Origin: Echiichthys vipera
Taxonomy: Eukaryota > Chordata > Actinopteri > Perciformes > Trachinidae
DNA: 64,000 nt
Direction: 5' to 3'
Assembly: GCA_963691815.1 (NCBI GenBank)
Contig: OY829655.1
Coordinates: forward strand, 15,113,265-15,177,264
The position numbers and the translations under genes are program-made. Shown one piece after another: positions 19,301 to 32,860 of the stretch. How positions within the stretch are numbered: position 1 is the stretch's first letter; the number at the start of each line of letters is the position of its first letter. The notes under the pieces were generated by a model, which saw only the letters and a list, made by a program, of their open reading frames with translations, was not told the origin of the DNA and did not search any database.

Positions 19301-22215
19301 TGCGTAAAAAAGAAAAAAACAAATAACCAAATATCAAAATTGAAAACCAAATATCTACCAAACGAACAAATATCTTTGTTATACTCACCACTCAGGGAAC
19401 CATCACCTTATTGACCTGGATAGGTTTGTGTGTCCCTGTGAACCTGAGGGCTGTGTTGTCTGGAGCCTGGTGCTCCTGGTAAGGTCTCCCATGGCAGAGT
19501 GGTCTCAGGCAAGGGGCAGGACTAACAATGGTTCACGAAGACTCCATGGACAAACAAGGAAGAGGAAGAGGAAGAGAAAAAAGCTTGCTGGGGTAGCGGG
19601 GCATCCTGTGCTACAGCTATGCTGCCTGCCACTGCCTACTCTGCTACACTCCCTTGATGGCTGCTACTGCGGGCCCCATGCTCTGCACATGCGGGCTGAG
19701 CCGGAGGATAAACTGTCCAAGGGGAACTCTGACTTCAAGTTTTAAGTTCCGCACCTCAAAACAATACTTTTCATTCAACATATTAACGCTATGTAAGCCA
19801 CATTTAAGGACCGCGGTCGACCTCTGTACCTGTCCAGAAAGGCCTGTAATACGTGCATCGTTACACCACTAATGTACACAAATCTAAACTCATTACAGCA
19901 ACAACAATATACTTACATACAATGATGCATGCATTAGAAAATGCCTTAAAATATAATATTCAAAACACAAACCACAAGCAGGCAGTATAAACCCCTGAGA
20001 CTTCAGCCATATATATTGTGTTCCATTCAGTTTTGTAAGTCTGACTGCTGTGGGCAGTGTTGCTGCTTTCAGCCTGCTTGCACTGCACTGGACATGTGAT
20101 TGTTACTGCTCTGTAGTAGTCTGTTTGTGTTTTCTGCTCTTTGCTTTGGCAGCAAATCATGGAGTGGATGTTCTGAGTGTATCGTCTCCCCCTCTAGCAG
20201 TGTAGTCTGGCTTCTATTGCACCCCAAGGAAGGACACTACCAAACTCCAGGCACAGCCGGAACACATCAGCATAGATAGTGACAAAGAACGCAAATTGGT
20301 AGGCTTGATCTGACACCAACAGCCAGAAAATTGAGCCATTTAGAGGATTTTCTCACTACCTGTTCAATGTGAGTGGAGGAGGGGTGGGACAAATACCACA
20401 AAGACCAACCATCAGCTTTCCTTTCATCCAGCGCAAAAGCCAGAGTAGTGGTCCACCATATGCTGCCATTTTAACCTTCCTGGATATTCTGCAACTCCTT
20501 ATATCAACTAGACACAACCAAAGTGTCTCCGCTGAAAATGCGATCCAAGTTTTCTCGAACGTTTCCTGGTGTTTACAGCTGGGGGAAAAATGTGCTGTCT
20601 TTGGCTGACACACAGCCTAAATGCTTCACTGATTCTAGATTGTAGAATGAAGAGAAGAAATATGGGCAGACAAGCACAAAAATAAGGACAAACAGGAAGC
20701 CAGAAAACCAGAGAGGGACACAAACAAGTACTGGATCACAGGTAATCAGGAATTAATGCTTAGAAGAGTGTAATAAAGACCTCAAGGGGAGACTAAATTG
20801 GACTCTTAAAAACCACTGATTCCTTCTTCGTCCCATCCCTTCATCCTCCAGTCAAAACTATAGGATATCTCTCCAATCTTGGCTGATAAGATGATTTATA
20901 CAGTAGGTGTGATCCTCAGTCTTCTCATTACTCTGAATTTGGTGACTTTGTGGTGCTGAAAGGACAAAACTTTGGTGTTTTTACGTCAAAGTGGCAAAGA
21001 TCTAATTAATTGCTGTCCTTCAAGCCAAATTAATAGGCAAATGGAAGAAAGCCAAAGGTTTTAATACTAGTTTTAATTTGCTTTGCGAGAAGACACAATT
21101 CACATTAATAGGGTATAGGATCCAATTGAGATAACCTAACTTTATTCATAACAGCAATGTTAAAACTACAACTAAAGATATATTTTTTGTCTGTATTTTT
21201 TATATATTTACACATTATAGTTAACATATAAGACCACGTTATTACCATGAATTGATAATGCGGTCCTGCAGATCTAAGCACCTGTCCTAGAAACTTGTTC
21301 CACGGAGGGTGCCTTTGTGAAAACGTAGTCACAAATGTAGCCGTCAGGTGCACAGAATGAGCAGAATTGCCCTAGCAGACTGTGTTAGACAAACACAAGA
21401 CACGCACTGATGCAAGACAAAGAGCTTGTTGAGCAATAACTGCACTACAGCACGTACAAGTTATGCTTCCTGACACATAATTTGATTTTAATGAACAACA
21501 AGTCACAAATAATGAAGCTCAAAGAGCCTGTTTCCATCGACGTCCATCTGCAGAGCTAGGCTAATGAAGTGCATGGCACATAGCACCTGGGCAGGGAGCG
21601 GAGGATGTGTGTATTTAGACTTATACAGGCACAAAGCCTTTTCTCCAAAGCTCATGAATACAAGGACGTGCGTGCATCAGAACAGCATGCCATCCATCCT
21701 GTGTGTACATTTAAAGTGTTGCATGCAGCTTTGAAAGATGTTAGTGAATGACATACAGCTCTTTAGTTCGAATGATGAATTTCTGATTGTGCCATCAGAG
21801 TTGGTGAGAGATTGTAGAAAATATATTTTGGTAAAAGTTTTCCAAACTATTCAATGAGAAGCAAATGGTAAACAAGTATGGGGGAGAGCTGGGTGATTTG
21901 AGCCAATGGAAAAGTTGAGCCACACCTTGTTTCTAGGCAACATAGACAAAATTGGTCATGTGGCCATCCTAAATGTCATGTGACCACATATTTTTAAAGA
22001 GTCATCCGTTTTATTCACCCTGTTATGGAGAAAGGCCCTTTCAGCTATGTTAGCAGAAGGGCTCAAAAGATAGGACACTTAGACCCAGACTGAAATATAT
22101 CAACGAGTATTGGATAGGTTGTCATGGAAATTAAATTGTAGGATACTTGCAGCACAGTTCTGAAAATGCAAAGGATAAACAAAACATACCATCATGTGAA
22201 CGCTAGTAATGTCCA
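16306..22215. other. Intergenic DNA, no gene; possible old hAT fragment
   Basis: No convincing gene. Around 18990-19390, motifs such as GGATATTCGGTACTAATC, AATAACCAAATATC and AAACCAAATATCTACC suggest an old hAT-like element, but no termini or transposase were found. A segment at 19420-19560 (GAACCTGAGGGCTGTGTTGTCTG onward) looks like a dispersed fish repeat from memory; unverified. Confidence 0.5.
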
Positions 22216-22398
22216 AATGAAGCTTCGTAAAGCTATAGGAAGCCTTTTCTTTATTATCTGGGCCCACTAGATGACGCTCTCTATTCAACAAAGCGTTGGA
22301 AAGAACACTGAATTACCATCTCTTGAGCCTTTTTCTTGAAATCACTAGCACCATCTAGTGTGCTCAGAAAAAAAGAATAGGCTTCATGAAGCTTCATT
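22216..22398. mobile_element. 183-bp foldback element
   Basis: The ends are AATGAAGCTTCGTAAAGC and, reverse-complemented, AATGAAGCTTCATGAAGCC. The inverted similarity continues inwards: CTTTTCTTTATTATCTGGGC pairs with the CTCAGAAAAAAAGAATAG stretch, and CACTAGATGACGC with the CACCATCTAGTG region. Arms are about 65 bp with mismatches. No clear target duplication and no coding capacity. Confidence 0.65.
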
Positions 22399-23171
22399 CG
22401 AACATCAACAACATAGTGGATGGGACCCTAAAAGACTTCACAGTTACACTTGCTTATTATCCAAAATAAAAAAATCTGATGAATTTTTTACTTGTTGAGG
22501 GTGGTAGGGTGGGGAGTTGGGGCTGCGGATGGCCTTATCTTAATATTTTTTTGAGCCCTGTAAGCTAGTTTCCCTGGCTAAAGGCTTGCTACTGTGATGC
22601 TGACGTCTGCTAGTAGAATGTTAAAACTGACACAAGGGGAACGCTAACTTCTTTCTACAGCAGACACACTGGCAAGCCTTGTGAGTGCAGGCCTTGGTCG
22701 ATGCCAATTATCTCAAAATGGCATCAAATGGCCAGCCAATTAATCAGGCTAACACTTACTGACTCTTAGTATCGTTCCATTTAGCAGAATAATGGATGTA
22801 CTTGCTCATATTGAGTGACTAAGTGACAAGTAACAACAAACTTTGAGTCTTTGAATTCTTCTCCCATGATACTTGATATTAACCCAAACTGATAAACCAG
22901 AGATAATTTCAATTATTGTTCTGACTTCGTTTTCACTTCATGAAAAAAAAAGAAAAAGGACCAGGTGGGCAGAATCCTCCTCAGGGTTGAAATGACTGAT
23001 TAAATGAGATTGATGAAGAAAAAAGAAAAATGGGGAGAGAAGAAACAAGAGGGAAAAGTGAAGCCAAACTGCTCAGATGAATCAACCAAGTCAGCCCAGC
23101 CAAGCTGTCATAGGCTGGGTGGTGCTTTGCATGCAGTGTAACAGATCCAACTCTAATATTCTTGCACGGTA

Positions 23172-23174
<3 letters not shown>

Positions 23175-23208
<34 letters not shown>
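23175..23208. repeat. GT microsatellite
   Basis: A pure TG dinucleotide run of 17 units. Confidence 0.95.
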
Positions 23209-23209
<1 letters not shown>

Positions 23210-26200
23210 TAGCTTACTGTCAACTAAGAGTGTCAGCCCAACTCTTCACATATCTGAGACAACATATACATATTCACACATAGACACACGTACACTCTTT
23301 GTCTCATAAAAAACACACCATCCACCTGTCACACAGTCACTGACTCTCTCTTTATTGCTCTCCCTCACACACACACATACAGTATGCACATTTGTTTGTC
23401 TTATGTCTCCCTCACACACTAAACGCTCACACACATTATGAACACAAAAATAAACAAGATGCTCAAGTACTGTACACGTTCACCCAAAGTGTCAGCTTTT
23501 CTGAACACAGACAAAGTGAAATCCTTTGCATTCTACAGCGCATCTTGAGGATTTATGGTAGATCACATCCGTCACACAGATGATGCATCATAACACAACT
23601 AAAAAAAAATCAGTTTTATGTAAGTGCCATGTCAAAATGAATATTTATCCGACTTAAATAAACATTTTAATAGGCTATAACTGCATTTTCTAATTATCTA
23701 TAAAGTAATGGATTAGCTGAATGAAACAGTTAAAAACATAGGGACCTATTGAGAGGATCTATGCGGCATGGTCTAAATCGCATGGCACAAGTGCATCTAG
23801 GGAATATACAACTCCACTTTTGCTAGTTAGTTAAATCTGCAAAGACTGCAGCTGATGTATACTATTTGAACAGCATGTTCTGGAAATTGGAGAGGCGAGC
23901 GGTTTTCTGCTGAGGAAACAGACCTGCTTGTGTGCGTAGCTGTGGTCCAAGCAAATACACCAATAACCCATTTAACTGAGGAGGAGGCACGCCACTGTGT
24001 ATCTTCAATGTGTGTAACAACCATGATGTGCGGAGCAGCTATGATGCGTTCTGAATTCACTTCTACGCTTAAATCATCCACACGCCACCCATCTCAATTA
24101 ATTGTTTTCACTCACCCTGTAGACTGTTGCTTGATGAGAATTTTCTTTAGAGATTAGGGGCTGAGAGGATCAATGATGTTACTGTTCCTCATGCGTAAAT
24201 GCGCAAGTTTTTGTTAGTCGATGGCACAGTCACTTTCTGCTGCCTCAAGATAGCAATGTGCCAGCCATGCACGTGACCACAGCTCATTTTAAAGACCAAC
24301 ACACAAATGGGTACACAGATGGGCACAAGTAAATTTGCTACCTACACAACGCAGGCGCTATGTCTCTGCACTGCGCAGTGCTGTGCGGCACTACTGCACC
24401 AGCTGGACAATAGAGCCCATAGCATTTTTATTCAAAACAGAGGCTAAACAACCAGGATGCCTCATTAAACAAGGGCACACATCTTAGACATGAAAAGATT
24501 GATGCTCCACAAAATCACACACAATCAGATTGTGAACCAAAGCCCTTATTTTCATATTTGCAAATAAGAGGGCAGTACATTCATAAATGCGGAAAATAAG
24601 AAAAGTGCCTCCGACACCTGTGTTTGTGGACTTCAACTGAAAGGAAAATGTCAAGAAAATCTCACATAAACCTTAACTTTCCATCTAAAGAAGTGCTCAG
24701 ACATGTAGCAGAGAGAGATGTCCACACCACTGCAACAACAGACCTAGCAGGAGTGGGGAAAAGAGTCCAGCAGACTGTGATGTTGTGCTTCAATAAAGCT
24801 GCTGTGGACAGAGTATTAGAGCAGTCAGCAGAATAGAAGACTCAGGGATGTGTACCAGATTATGTAAAATTCTAGCCTTTAAATGTCCGGCATGATTAAT
24901 CGATACTTTTTCTTTCCAAATTTTGTGAAGAGTTACAATAAATTCCTAGGATTAAAACTAACAGAAAAAGTCAGGAAAAGAAACACTTGGAAAATAGTGC
25001 ATTGAATAAAAGTATATAAAACTAGTATAAAACTATGAAAAGGGGGAAGTAAAATGATCTTGCCGAGGACAAAAGGACATCCTAATACAGATGCTGGATT
25101 TTCAGAGGCAGGAGATTGTACTGTATTTTACATGCATGAAGCAGAGAGACCCTTCTGAACAGAAGTGGTGGTGTGTAGCTGTGGGTGTGGTGTTTGATTA
25201 TGTGGCCGTTCAGAGCAAAGCTGTCATGTTGCTTTCCCATTTAGATCGCATCTCCTCGGGGGGAAACACTTGTTCGTGCGTCTGCCGCGTACAGTCACGG
25301 CATGGCAACCTCGATCTCATCAAAGAGATGGGCGAAGAGAAAAGAGAGAGAGGAATGCCGTTTGTAGCGAGTGTATGAATGCGTTTCTTGTGTGTTCATG
25401 CTCTTTTTCTTTCTTTTTTCTTGTCCTTGTGTGTGCTGATGCATACATTTCATGTGTCTTACAATGTGACTGTGAGTATGTGTGAACAATAAAAATTTAA
25501 TGCAACCAGCCGGTAGGGTATGATTGCGAAACATGTTCCCATCCTTTCAGCACTGCTTTGATGACGGTGGCTCCTTCATATCTGATTCAGTGTAGGAATG
25601 TTCCGGAACACGTCACAAAAAGTATTGACCTTTCTGTCCGGCTGCCATCAGAATTGATAATCAAGGAATTGAATTGAATTACAGGCTGGCAAGGGCATTT
25701 AGAGAGGGTGAGGGATGGATATGTGAGAGAGACTGTAATGAAGTCAATGGTGCGAGAGTAATGCCCCATCACCCGCCACCGACAGCACCACCACACACAC
25801 CTCCCCACTCCTCCCACCCTGCTGAAATACCTCTGGGCATCAGGGCAGAAGATATTAAAAAACTGTGGCACATCCTTTTCAAGGACGATTAGACATTTCT
25901 CCCCTTTGGTCTCCTTATTTACAGATTGTCACAGACTCCGCTGAGATGGTTCAGGAGCAATATTTTGCAAGCTAACATTCATATCAAACCTTGTTTACTA
26001 GGTGATGCCTGGCATTTCCTTCTGCTTTTGCGACAAACAAAAAGGCTTCCCTGCCTCCGCGAGCTAGCTTGGAGCCAACATTAAAGCCTGTAAGATGGCA
26101 GCTGCCTCTGACAATCATATTGTCATTGATGATGATACTCAATGAAAAACCTGTGAAACCTGATAAAGCTGCTCTGATCAACCTATGCCTATTACTGTGA

Positions 26201-29200
26201 AGCTTGAGCTATACCTGGGAAGCGGTGTCATTCATATAACTGTAAAAAAAACTGCTGTTTTACTTAGAAAGGTTTTTTTTTTTTTTTTTTACAGCCACAA
26301 CCAACCTTCTTACGGAGTACAGAATTTATGGTTGATATTGACAAAAATAGTTGAAGTAAGCAGGGATCCCAGGAGGATAATACAGCATGGAAGCTGCATC
26401 TCTCAAGTTTCCTCTTTTGATTCATCTCCAATGTGCTCTTCAAACAACATCTAACCTGCAACTACTTCCTGTGCAAAATGGCATAGGGAAAAATGAATTT
26501 GTCCATTGGATGAAAATAAAAAAAATGTAAAGGAAAAATATGTATCTCATTTGTTGATCAAGTAGAATAAGCCCACTCACACAGGAATATGGTTTGGAAA
26601 GAAGAGAGTGCCAAATCCATAGTGATCAATAAATGGGTTCTCTTTGGATAACAAACTCTAAACTCGGTGAACATAATGCTGAGGATGCACTCGGGATGAG
26701 GATAAGCAACAACCAGAATACCCTGCAGCAACCAACACTCTACAGTTGTCTTCTCAACAGAAGTAGTCATATGCTGACACCCAGGATAGGCAGAGTGTGA
26801 GCAATAAAAAGGAGACCTGACTCCCACCCACTTGCATTGTCAATCTGTGTAGTCCACTACATGATGCATTGTTTTTGTTTTGAAAGTTTGAAAACCGTTG
26901 AGATGTCGTGCTAAACTGCGGTGCAAAGTCTCAGGAGGTCTTGTTAGTGCTGTCAGTGTAACTGAGCATCAGAAAAGAGTGCAGCAAACTTCTTTTTCCC
27001 CCTTTCTGTCTGTACTTTACCATGACATTTCCCTGTCTGTACTGGATTTGAAAAAGTGACTGGCTACCGTTGGCTGACTTTGCACCACTGTTCATCTGAC
27101 TCACGCTAAAGTAGGCAAATGGCACTTGTGGGCAAAAGAGGGGCCAACAAAACTAAACAGACTTCCACGGAGAAGGGAGTGACTGCCTCATTGAATTACT
27201 TGTGTCTACTCTATGGGCTGGCATGTTGACCGATCCTGCCCGCTCAGTCCATTTGGACTAAAAGTTACATTTGCAGCCTTGAAGGAATACTCCACCCAAA
27301 TATGTTTTGATTATCAGACACAACACCATGTAGACTTGAAAGGTGGCTCTGAGAAGTGATCCTTGGGGGACAGCAGCTGCAGTCAGTGAACATCCCAAGC
27401 CACCGTCCAAGCCTACTGGGGTTGATATATACTCAAAACCTTCAGAGGTTGATTTCTGAAGGCACACTTTACTTTTGATGTGTTGTTGCTGGGACTGAGT
27501 TTTGTTTGCTTCTCTAACAACAAGTCACAGTAAACTTATGTGGTCAAACTGACATGGGTCAGAGTGTTACAGCAGCACACCAGATGCCCTCACCAAGTTC
27601 AATTTAGTCAAATCAAATAGGTATATGAAAGGGTATTTTGTCCTTGTACTTTTGCCTAAAATCAAAGCTTCACTGTCATCTTTTGGGAGAGATTTATCTC
27701 ATAATCTCTTGAAAGCCTGCTTCGGTTCTTTTAACTACCCAAAGTAACCGTCTGGAGCCAGAAGAAGCAACACTGCAGGTAGAAAGAGGCTCGGAGGGTG
27801 GGAGCTGCCTGTTAAGCCACCTTCTGCCTTCTAAAAACTTTCGCTCATTTATTTTTGACTATATTCACTTGACAAACTTGGAACGTGTTTACAGAAATAA
27901 TAAGAGAAATGTCCCAAGGAGTTAAAAGATAAAATGGAGAATGTGGTGATGAATGAGTCAGCTCCCCCTCTGGCATTGTCTCTCATGTTTCTTTCTCTCC
28001 CTCTCTTCTATCACTGCCCCTCACCATCTAATTAGATTTGTCTGTAACCTCACTGTTTCTGCCCCGCTTTTAGTTTTTCTTTGTCTGGCAGCAACGCTTG
28101 ATCCCATGTACCACAGCTCACTTCGCAAATGGGATTTCAACCCACCACAGGGAGTTTTTTTTAACTTCTTTCTAAAACAAGCCTACTTTGATAAGATGGA
28201 AACTAACATGGGGTAGGGAAGAAGGCTGTTTGAGGAGTGCAGAGAGGCCTGCAAAGCGTTGGTGTTAAATATATATATAAATAATAATTCATGCTATGCC
28301 TCCATTTTGACTGGGCTCTTTAGAGGACTTGTGTAACAGCGGGGCGTAAAGGGCAAATCTGTCAATGAATCCCCATTTGGTTCTTCTTTTCCAGGGCCTC
28401 TGAAGGCCTTCTCCTTCATCTCTCTGACTGATGTATTTTTAAGCTCGGTCTAAAGCCAACATGAAAATGAGCTCTGGTCTGCTCAGAGTGTTCAAACCGC
28501 GAGGTACTATGTTTCTTGAGATGAGTGCATATAAAGCCCCTGAGCTCTCCCAGACTGTCCACATCCTCCTCCCACCTAAATTACTTGGTCCTCAGACTAT
28601 TTCCCTTTACCCTCCTCAACCATTTAAATGAGGATTACAATCATTACAGCAATGAAAAGGGCATGCCAACTGACTGTACTAGTGCAACTATAACCACCAT
28701 TAGTGTCGTCTTTTGATTTTACTTGATTGTTCAATATGTGCTTCTTTCTGACTGTCTTAATTTGTGCACATTTATGCACCAAGAACATCCGCTTCATTGC
28801 TTATTTCAGAAGCTTAATGTTTAATTTATAACTAGTTTTTAGTGTTGCTACTTGTAGGTGTTATGTTCTAATAACAGTACAGTACAGCTCAGTCTATGGG
28901 TCCATCAATCTCCACGCAGCAGCTCTGTTGTTGTTAAGTGACGCTGTGGGGCTTAGAGGTCCGAGGTGCGGAGATGACGGCATTGTTTAACAAAGTAAGC
29001 GGTTACACCGTCCAGAAAACAACGCCACAAGGGGGTCGCTTTTTCAAATCCCACTCTGGGACCCGGTTTCAAAAGATACCAATTTCAGACTCGGATAACT
29101 GCGTGTGGATGGTCAGCCAAAATGATACTAAAGTTGTGCGGTTACAGGAAAACAGGTCTTCTTGTGGACGGGCCCTGAGTCAACTAGATCTGCCGACTGC

Positions 29201-29938
29201 AGCTTTAAACAGTGTGATAAGAAATGCTCTGATGTGTCCATTTGGCTCATGTCCCATCCGCTAGCATGGAGGGAGCGGGATTTATGACCTATACTGCAGC
29301 CAGCCACCAGGGGGTGATTGAGATGTTTGCGCTTCATTTAAGGGAGCTATCAAGCCATTCATCTTCATATACTGTCATTGGTCTTAGGACCAAAGTTGCC
29401 AATTCTCACTCTGCCTACAATGTATCAACCTGTTAAACATGAAGCTATGCCAAATCTAGTAAGGAACCTTAATAGTATATAGAGAGACTTGTTTAACAAT
29501 TTAAGGAATAAAATATGCATGCTCTTTGGATGTTTAAATAAATTGTAAAATTCATACTTGTGAGACTGCTTGTCCTCTGTCATGTGGCATCCTGTTTATT
29601 TTTAAGCGCTGATTCATAGACTGCCTGGAGTAACACACCAGTTCTTCACCAGCCCACCAGGAGCCCTAAATGAGTGCATTTCCCCATCGACCATTGCTCT
29701 TCTTCTCAGTCCATCTCTCATTCACTTACTGTAAGCAGGAATGATGAGACTATGGGTGAAAGGACCTGCCAGTGGCCACTGATCCCATTACTAAACCTGT
29801 TTTTCTAATGCTAAGGTCAACTGGCTGTAGCAAGTGATGCAGGGAAAGCAGACAGAGACCGTGTATGTTCTTTGTGCATTCATGTGTGTATTTGGGGACA
29901 CATACAGACTGATGTCAGTGTGACTACAGTACATGGTT

Positions 29939-29940
<2 letters not shown>

Positions 29941-30014
<74 letters not shown>

Positions 30015-30024
30015 GTGTGTGTGT
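29941..30024. repeat. GT microsatellite
   Basis: GT run of about 84 bp, with two ATGT interruptions at 30006-30014. Reading frames through it are artefacts. Confidence 0.97.
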
Positions 30025-31449
30025 TCCAAAGATTGATGTGCTGTGAGGTCCACCTTTGGTCGAGGCGAACATTAGAGAGCAGACCACATATTACTATTGA
30101 AGCACTCCTGGCCAAAATAACAACCCCTGTGTGTCAAGATACTGCTTTCTCATTCTGGTGATGGACTCTGCTGGCCCTTATTTGATGGGGTTTAGAGGGA
30201 GAGTAACACAGCAATGGAAAAATAGAGATACAAATAGAGAAATATTGACCAGCAGGCACAAAGTCCAAGAGCAATAAAGTGTAAGAAACTAAGACTGAGT
30301 AAGATTCAAAGTGCGATAGGAAAGGGGAAAAACTGAATAACAGAGAGAAATGTTGACAGAGTGCATCCCAAATCTGTAATTTGTCTGCTGAATGTTGCTA
30401 AGGATTTATAAATCACTGCAAGGCAATGCTGCAACCAGCAGGACGCCACCAACACGTAATGAACTGCCTATGGTAATAGAGATAGAGGCACAAACAACGG
30501 TCCGTATAAGAGGCACATTCATCCTTCCCCCACCTGGTTTTGGTACCTCAACGAAACATTTCCATCCTCAATTTCTGGACCTCAAGGTGACAAAACTGTC
30601 CCCATTGTTCCGGCATTCAAAGGTATTTACTCAAGACTCGCTTTGGGGAATGTTGTGGTTGAGTGTGCCTTTATATCTAATGTGCCAATATATTGCTTGA
30701 TGTCAACAGGGAGAACACAGACAAGATTTAAGGAGAGTTTCAAGGTAGCTGTAAAAGATGTATTTGTACAATTATTGCAGAATGGTGGTAATTGTATTTG
30801 AGTGCAGTGCATTTAAGCTTCTTGAAAAACACATCTATCTTTGGTTGCTCGATTTCTCAGTGACAGAAACAACACACAACCTGTACTCATGCTCACACGT
30901 ATATTCACTCTCCAATCTTCTTTTTAGCCAGGAGGGGAGAATATGTTGCCAACATATAATTCTCCTCCCTCTTCCCTCCTCTCCACCATATCTATGTGGG
31001 ATTCTTTTGAAGATGATAAACTGCTTTTTATTTCTTTTCTTTTTTTGGATTTGCCCTCTGCAAGACTTCTTCTTTCTCACAGATTTCACTGGTCCAGTCA
31101 GACCAGTCATCACATCCATGCATAAAGAGTTGTTAAGGCTGTACTGTGCCAAGACTTCAGGCGCTGTGGCTGGCTCTCCAACTTGCGACCAGGCTGTCAG
31201 CCCTGACCCTGGAGAAGCCCCAGTCACTGTATCTTTACTTCATCTCCTGGTCATGGAACAAGTCAAGGCTAGTTGATGTAATTCTGCCAGATGTTTTTCA
31301 TGCACTAGTTTGCTGTAGTATTATTTAAAATTGCATTACATCAGACGATTTGGTTATAACGCGACTCCAGTGGTCACGTGTCTTCTGTTTCTCCCTCCCG
31401 GCTGAGATGAATGCCACAGCGCTGCAGTAGTTCGGTGAAATTAATAAAT

Positions 31450-32010
31450 TAGCAGCTAATTAGGGGTGCAGTACCTCTGTAGCTGTCTGAGTTTGAGCCC
31501 CCCCCCCCGAAAAGCCCAGTGTGCTCTGATTGGTCGGGTGGTCTGCTCTGCTGTGATTGGTCAACTGTTTATGCTGCCACTAGGAAATGCTATGCTGCTT
31601 ACGATATACAGAATCAGTTGCCTCAGCAGCTGAAAACACAGTCTATATGGAAGCTAGCCACGTAAGCTGTGCAAAATGCTTTAACAGGTTAACCTCCGAA
31701 ATAAAAACAAAAACAGCATAAAATTGGCTGAACTCACAGCTTACAGTTTGAGCCTGTGTGTAGCAGCATGGCCAATAGGGAAGTCAGAATTCTTCTACGT
31801 GGATAATTCCGGAAATTTGGAGAAGTCGCTAATAGCGAGCGACACCCTAGCGTTCAGAGGTGAGCACAGCCGCCCCCCGACGGTCGGCAGGGCTCATATC
31901 TAAATGGAAATACTTCATTTTTTGACACTTTGGTATTTTTAAACATGACTATAAAACATTATAACTACATTCATAGGTCAGAGAAGATGGAAAAGCGTAA
32001 TAGGTCCTCT
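31450..32010. mobile_element. TTAA-type MITE, one end preserved
   Basis: The right end reads AAAGCGTAATAGGTCCTCT followed by TTAA (32011-32014). Reverse-complemented, it begins AGAGGACCTATTACGC, a familiar fish MITE terminus. Internal features include CTGATTGGTCGG- and GTGATTGGTCAA-like blocks and 12 C at 31499-31508. The left terminus could not be placed, so the start is approximate. Confidence 0.5.
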
Positions 32011-32014
32011 TTAA

Positions 32015-32767
32015 CGTTACCCCAGGCACTTGCCTTGTTCACGGAATTTATAACTGGAGTTGCATAATTGAATATTGTTCTGTTATCATGGACATGTGAG
32101 GAACATATCATGTTGAGTGATAATCTTGTCATATTGCCCAAGCGTAATACTACCTCATTTAAATAAGTGCAAATAGCACAGGACGCTATTTGCTTAGTGC
32201 TCAGTTAGTGGTATATTTCATCCTTTGCGGGTGCAGAAGAAGAATTTGAGTTTTTTGTTTTTTTTTGGTTTGTGCTGGTTTACAGCCGCACAATTATTTT
32301 GTGAATTTGCCCGTCTAAAATGACCTAGCAAATAGATAATGATGTATAATGTAAAAGCTTTTGCAGCATTATTTACTGATTTCTTTTCTTTTTTTAATAC
32401 AGAACTATTTTACACATTGTATTGTGTATTGATTCCCAACTACAGTATTAGCATTTGTAGCCCCAGGCAAGCACAATAATGAGAGTTTGCCTGAATCCAC
32501 TCCCACAGACAGGACAAGCAACCAAAAAACAACTCACCCCATTTACTTGCTGCTGCATTGTGTGTTTAAATTGAGCATGTTTGCCTGTGAACAAATTAGT
32601 TTTCGTTGACACAGTGTGAGAGAGGAGTTGATTCAACTCTGGTAATTTTGAGGCTGTAATCTTAAAGTTTAACCAAACTGAGAAGGAATCTTTCCTGTTA
32701 TCTTGCAAACACTTTTTCCAAAAAAAGGTGTGGATGAAAGAGAAAAGCGGTGCATATGTCAAGTGTA
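32015..32767. other. Intergenic DNA, no gene seen
   Basis: AT-rich sequence with no coding or repeat signal I can name. Confidence 0.55.
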
Positions 32768-32816
32768 GAACAAATACTTCTATAGAACGTGGACCGTTCT
32801 ATAGAAGTATTTGTTC
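32768..32816. repeat. Perfect 22-bp hairpin with 5-nt loop
   Basis: Arms 32768-32789 and 32795-32816 are perfect reverse complements (outer part GAACAAATACTTC) around the loop TGGAC. A second hairpin of the same design starts four bases later. Confidence 0.95.
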
Positions 32817-32819
32817 GCA

Positions 32820-32860
32820 ATCACATACTGTATGTACAAGAGGTACATACAGTATGCGAT
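32820..32860. repeat. 18-bp hairpin with 5-nt loop, next to the first
   Basis: Arms 32820-32837 (ATCACATACTGTATGTAC) and 32843-32860 pair with one mismatch around AAGAG. The last eight bases of the right arm, TATGCGAT, are the target site of the hAT element that follows. Confidence 0.95.

Larger units (their letters stand above)
22399..31449. other. Intergenic DNA with microsatellites, no gene
   Basis: About 9 kb with no supported gene. Contents noted: GT arrays at 23175-23208 and 29941-30024, a T run at 26273-26291, and a GC-richer stretch at 28940-29190 that looks like a dispersed element end (GTGTGGATGGTCAGCC ... GTGGACGGGCCCTGAG). The longest ORFs (30758-31276 and 28938-29264) have no recognisable domain. 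Confidence 0.55.

Noticed and set aside
19428..19745. 105-codon plus-strand ORF with an Arg/Lys run
   Set aside because: The basic run comes from an AGG/AAG purine repeat, and the 5' part resembles a dispersed fish repeat.
24624..24836. 70-codon plus-strand ORF with protein-like composition
   Set aside because: No homologous motif recognised; short and isolated.
25655..25682. AATTGAATTGAATT resembling the LINE tail
   Set aside because: Too short, and the preceding sequence does not match the LINE 3' region.
28938..29264. 108-codon plus-strand ORF
   Set aside because: The sequence looks like the end of a dispersed repeat (GTGGACGGGCCC), not a gene.
30758..31276. 172-codon plus-strand ORF, with a possible acceptor before FTGPVRPVITSMHKELL
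   Set aside because: No recognisable domain, no partner exons, AT-rich first half. Length is compatible with chance in 64 kb.
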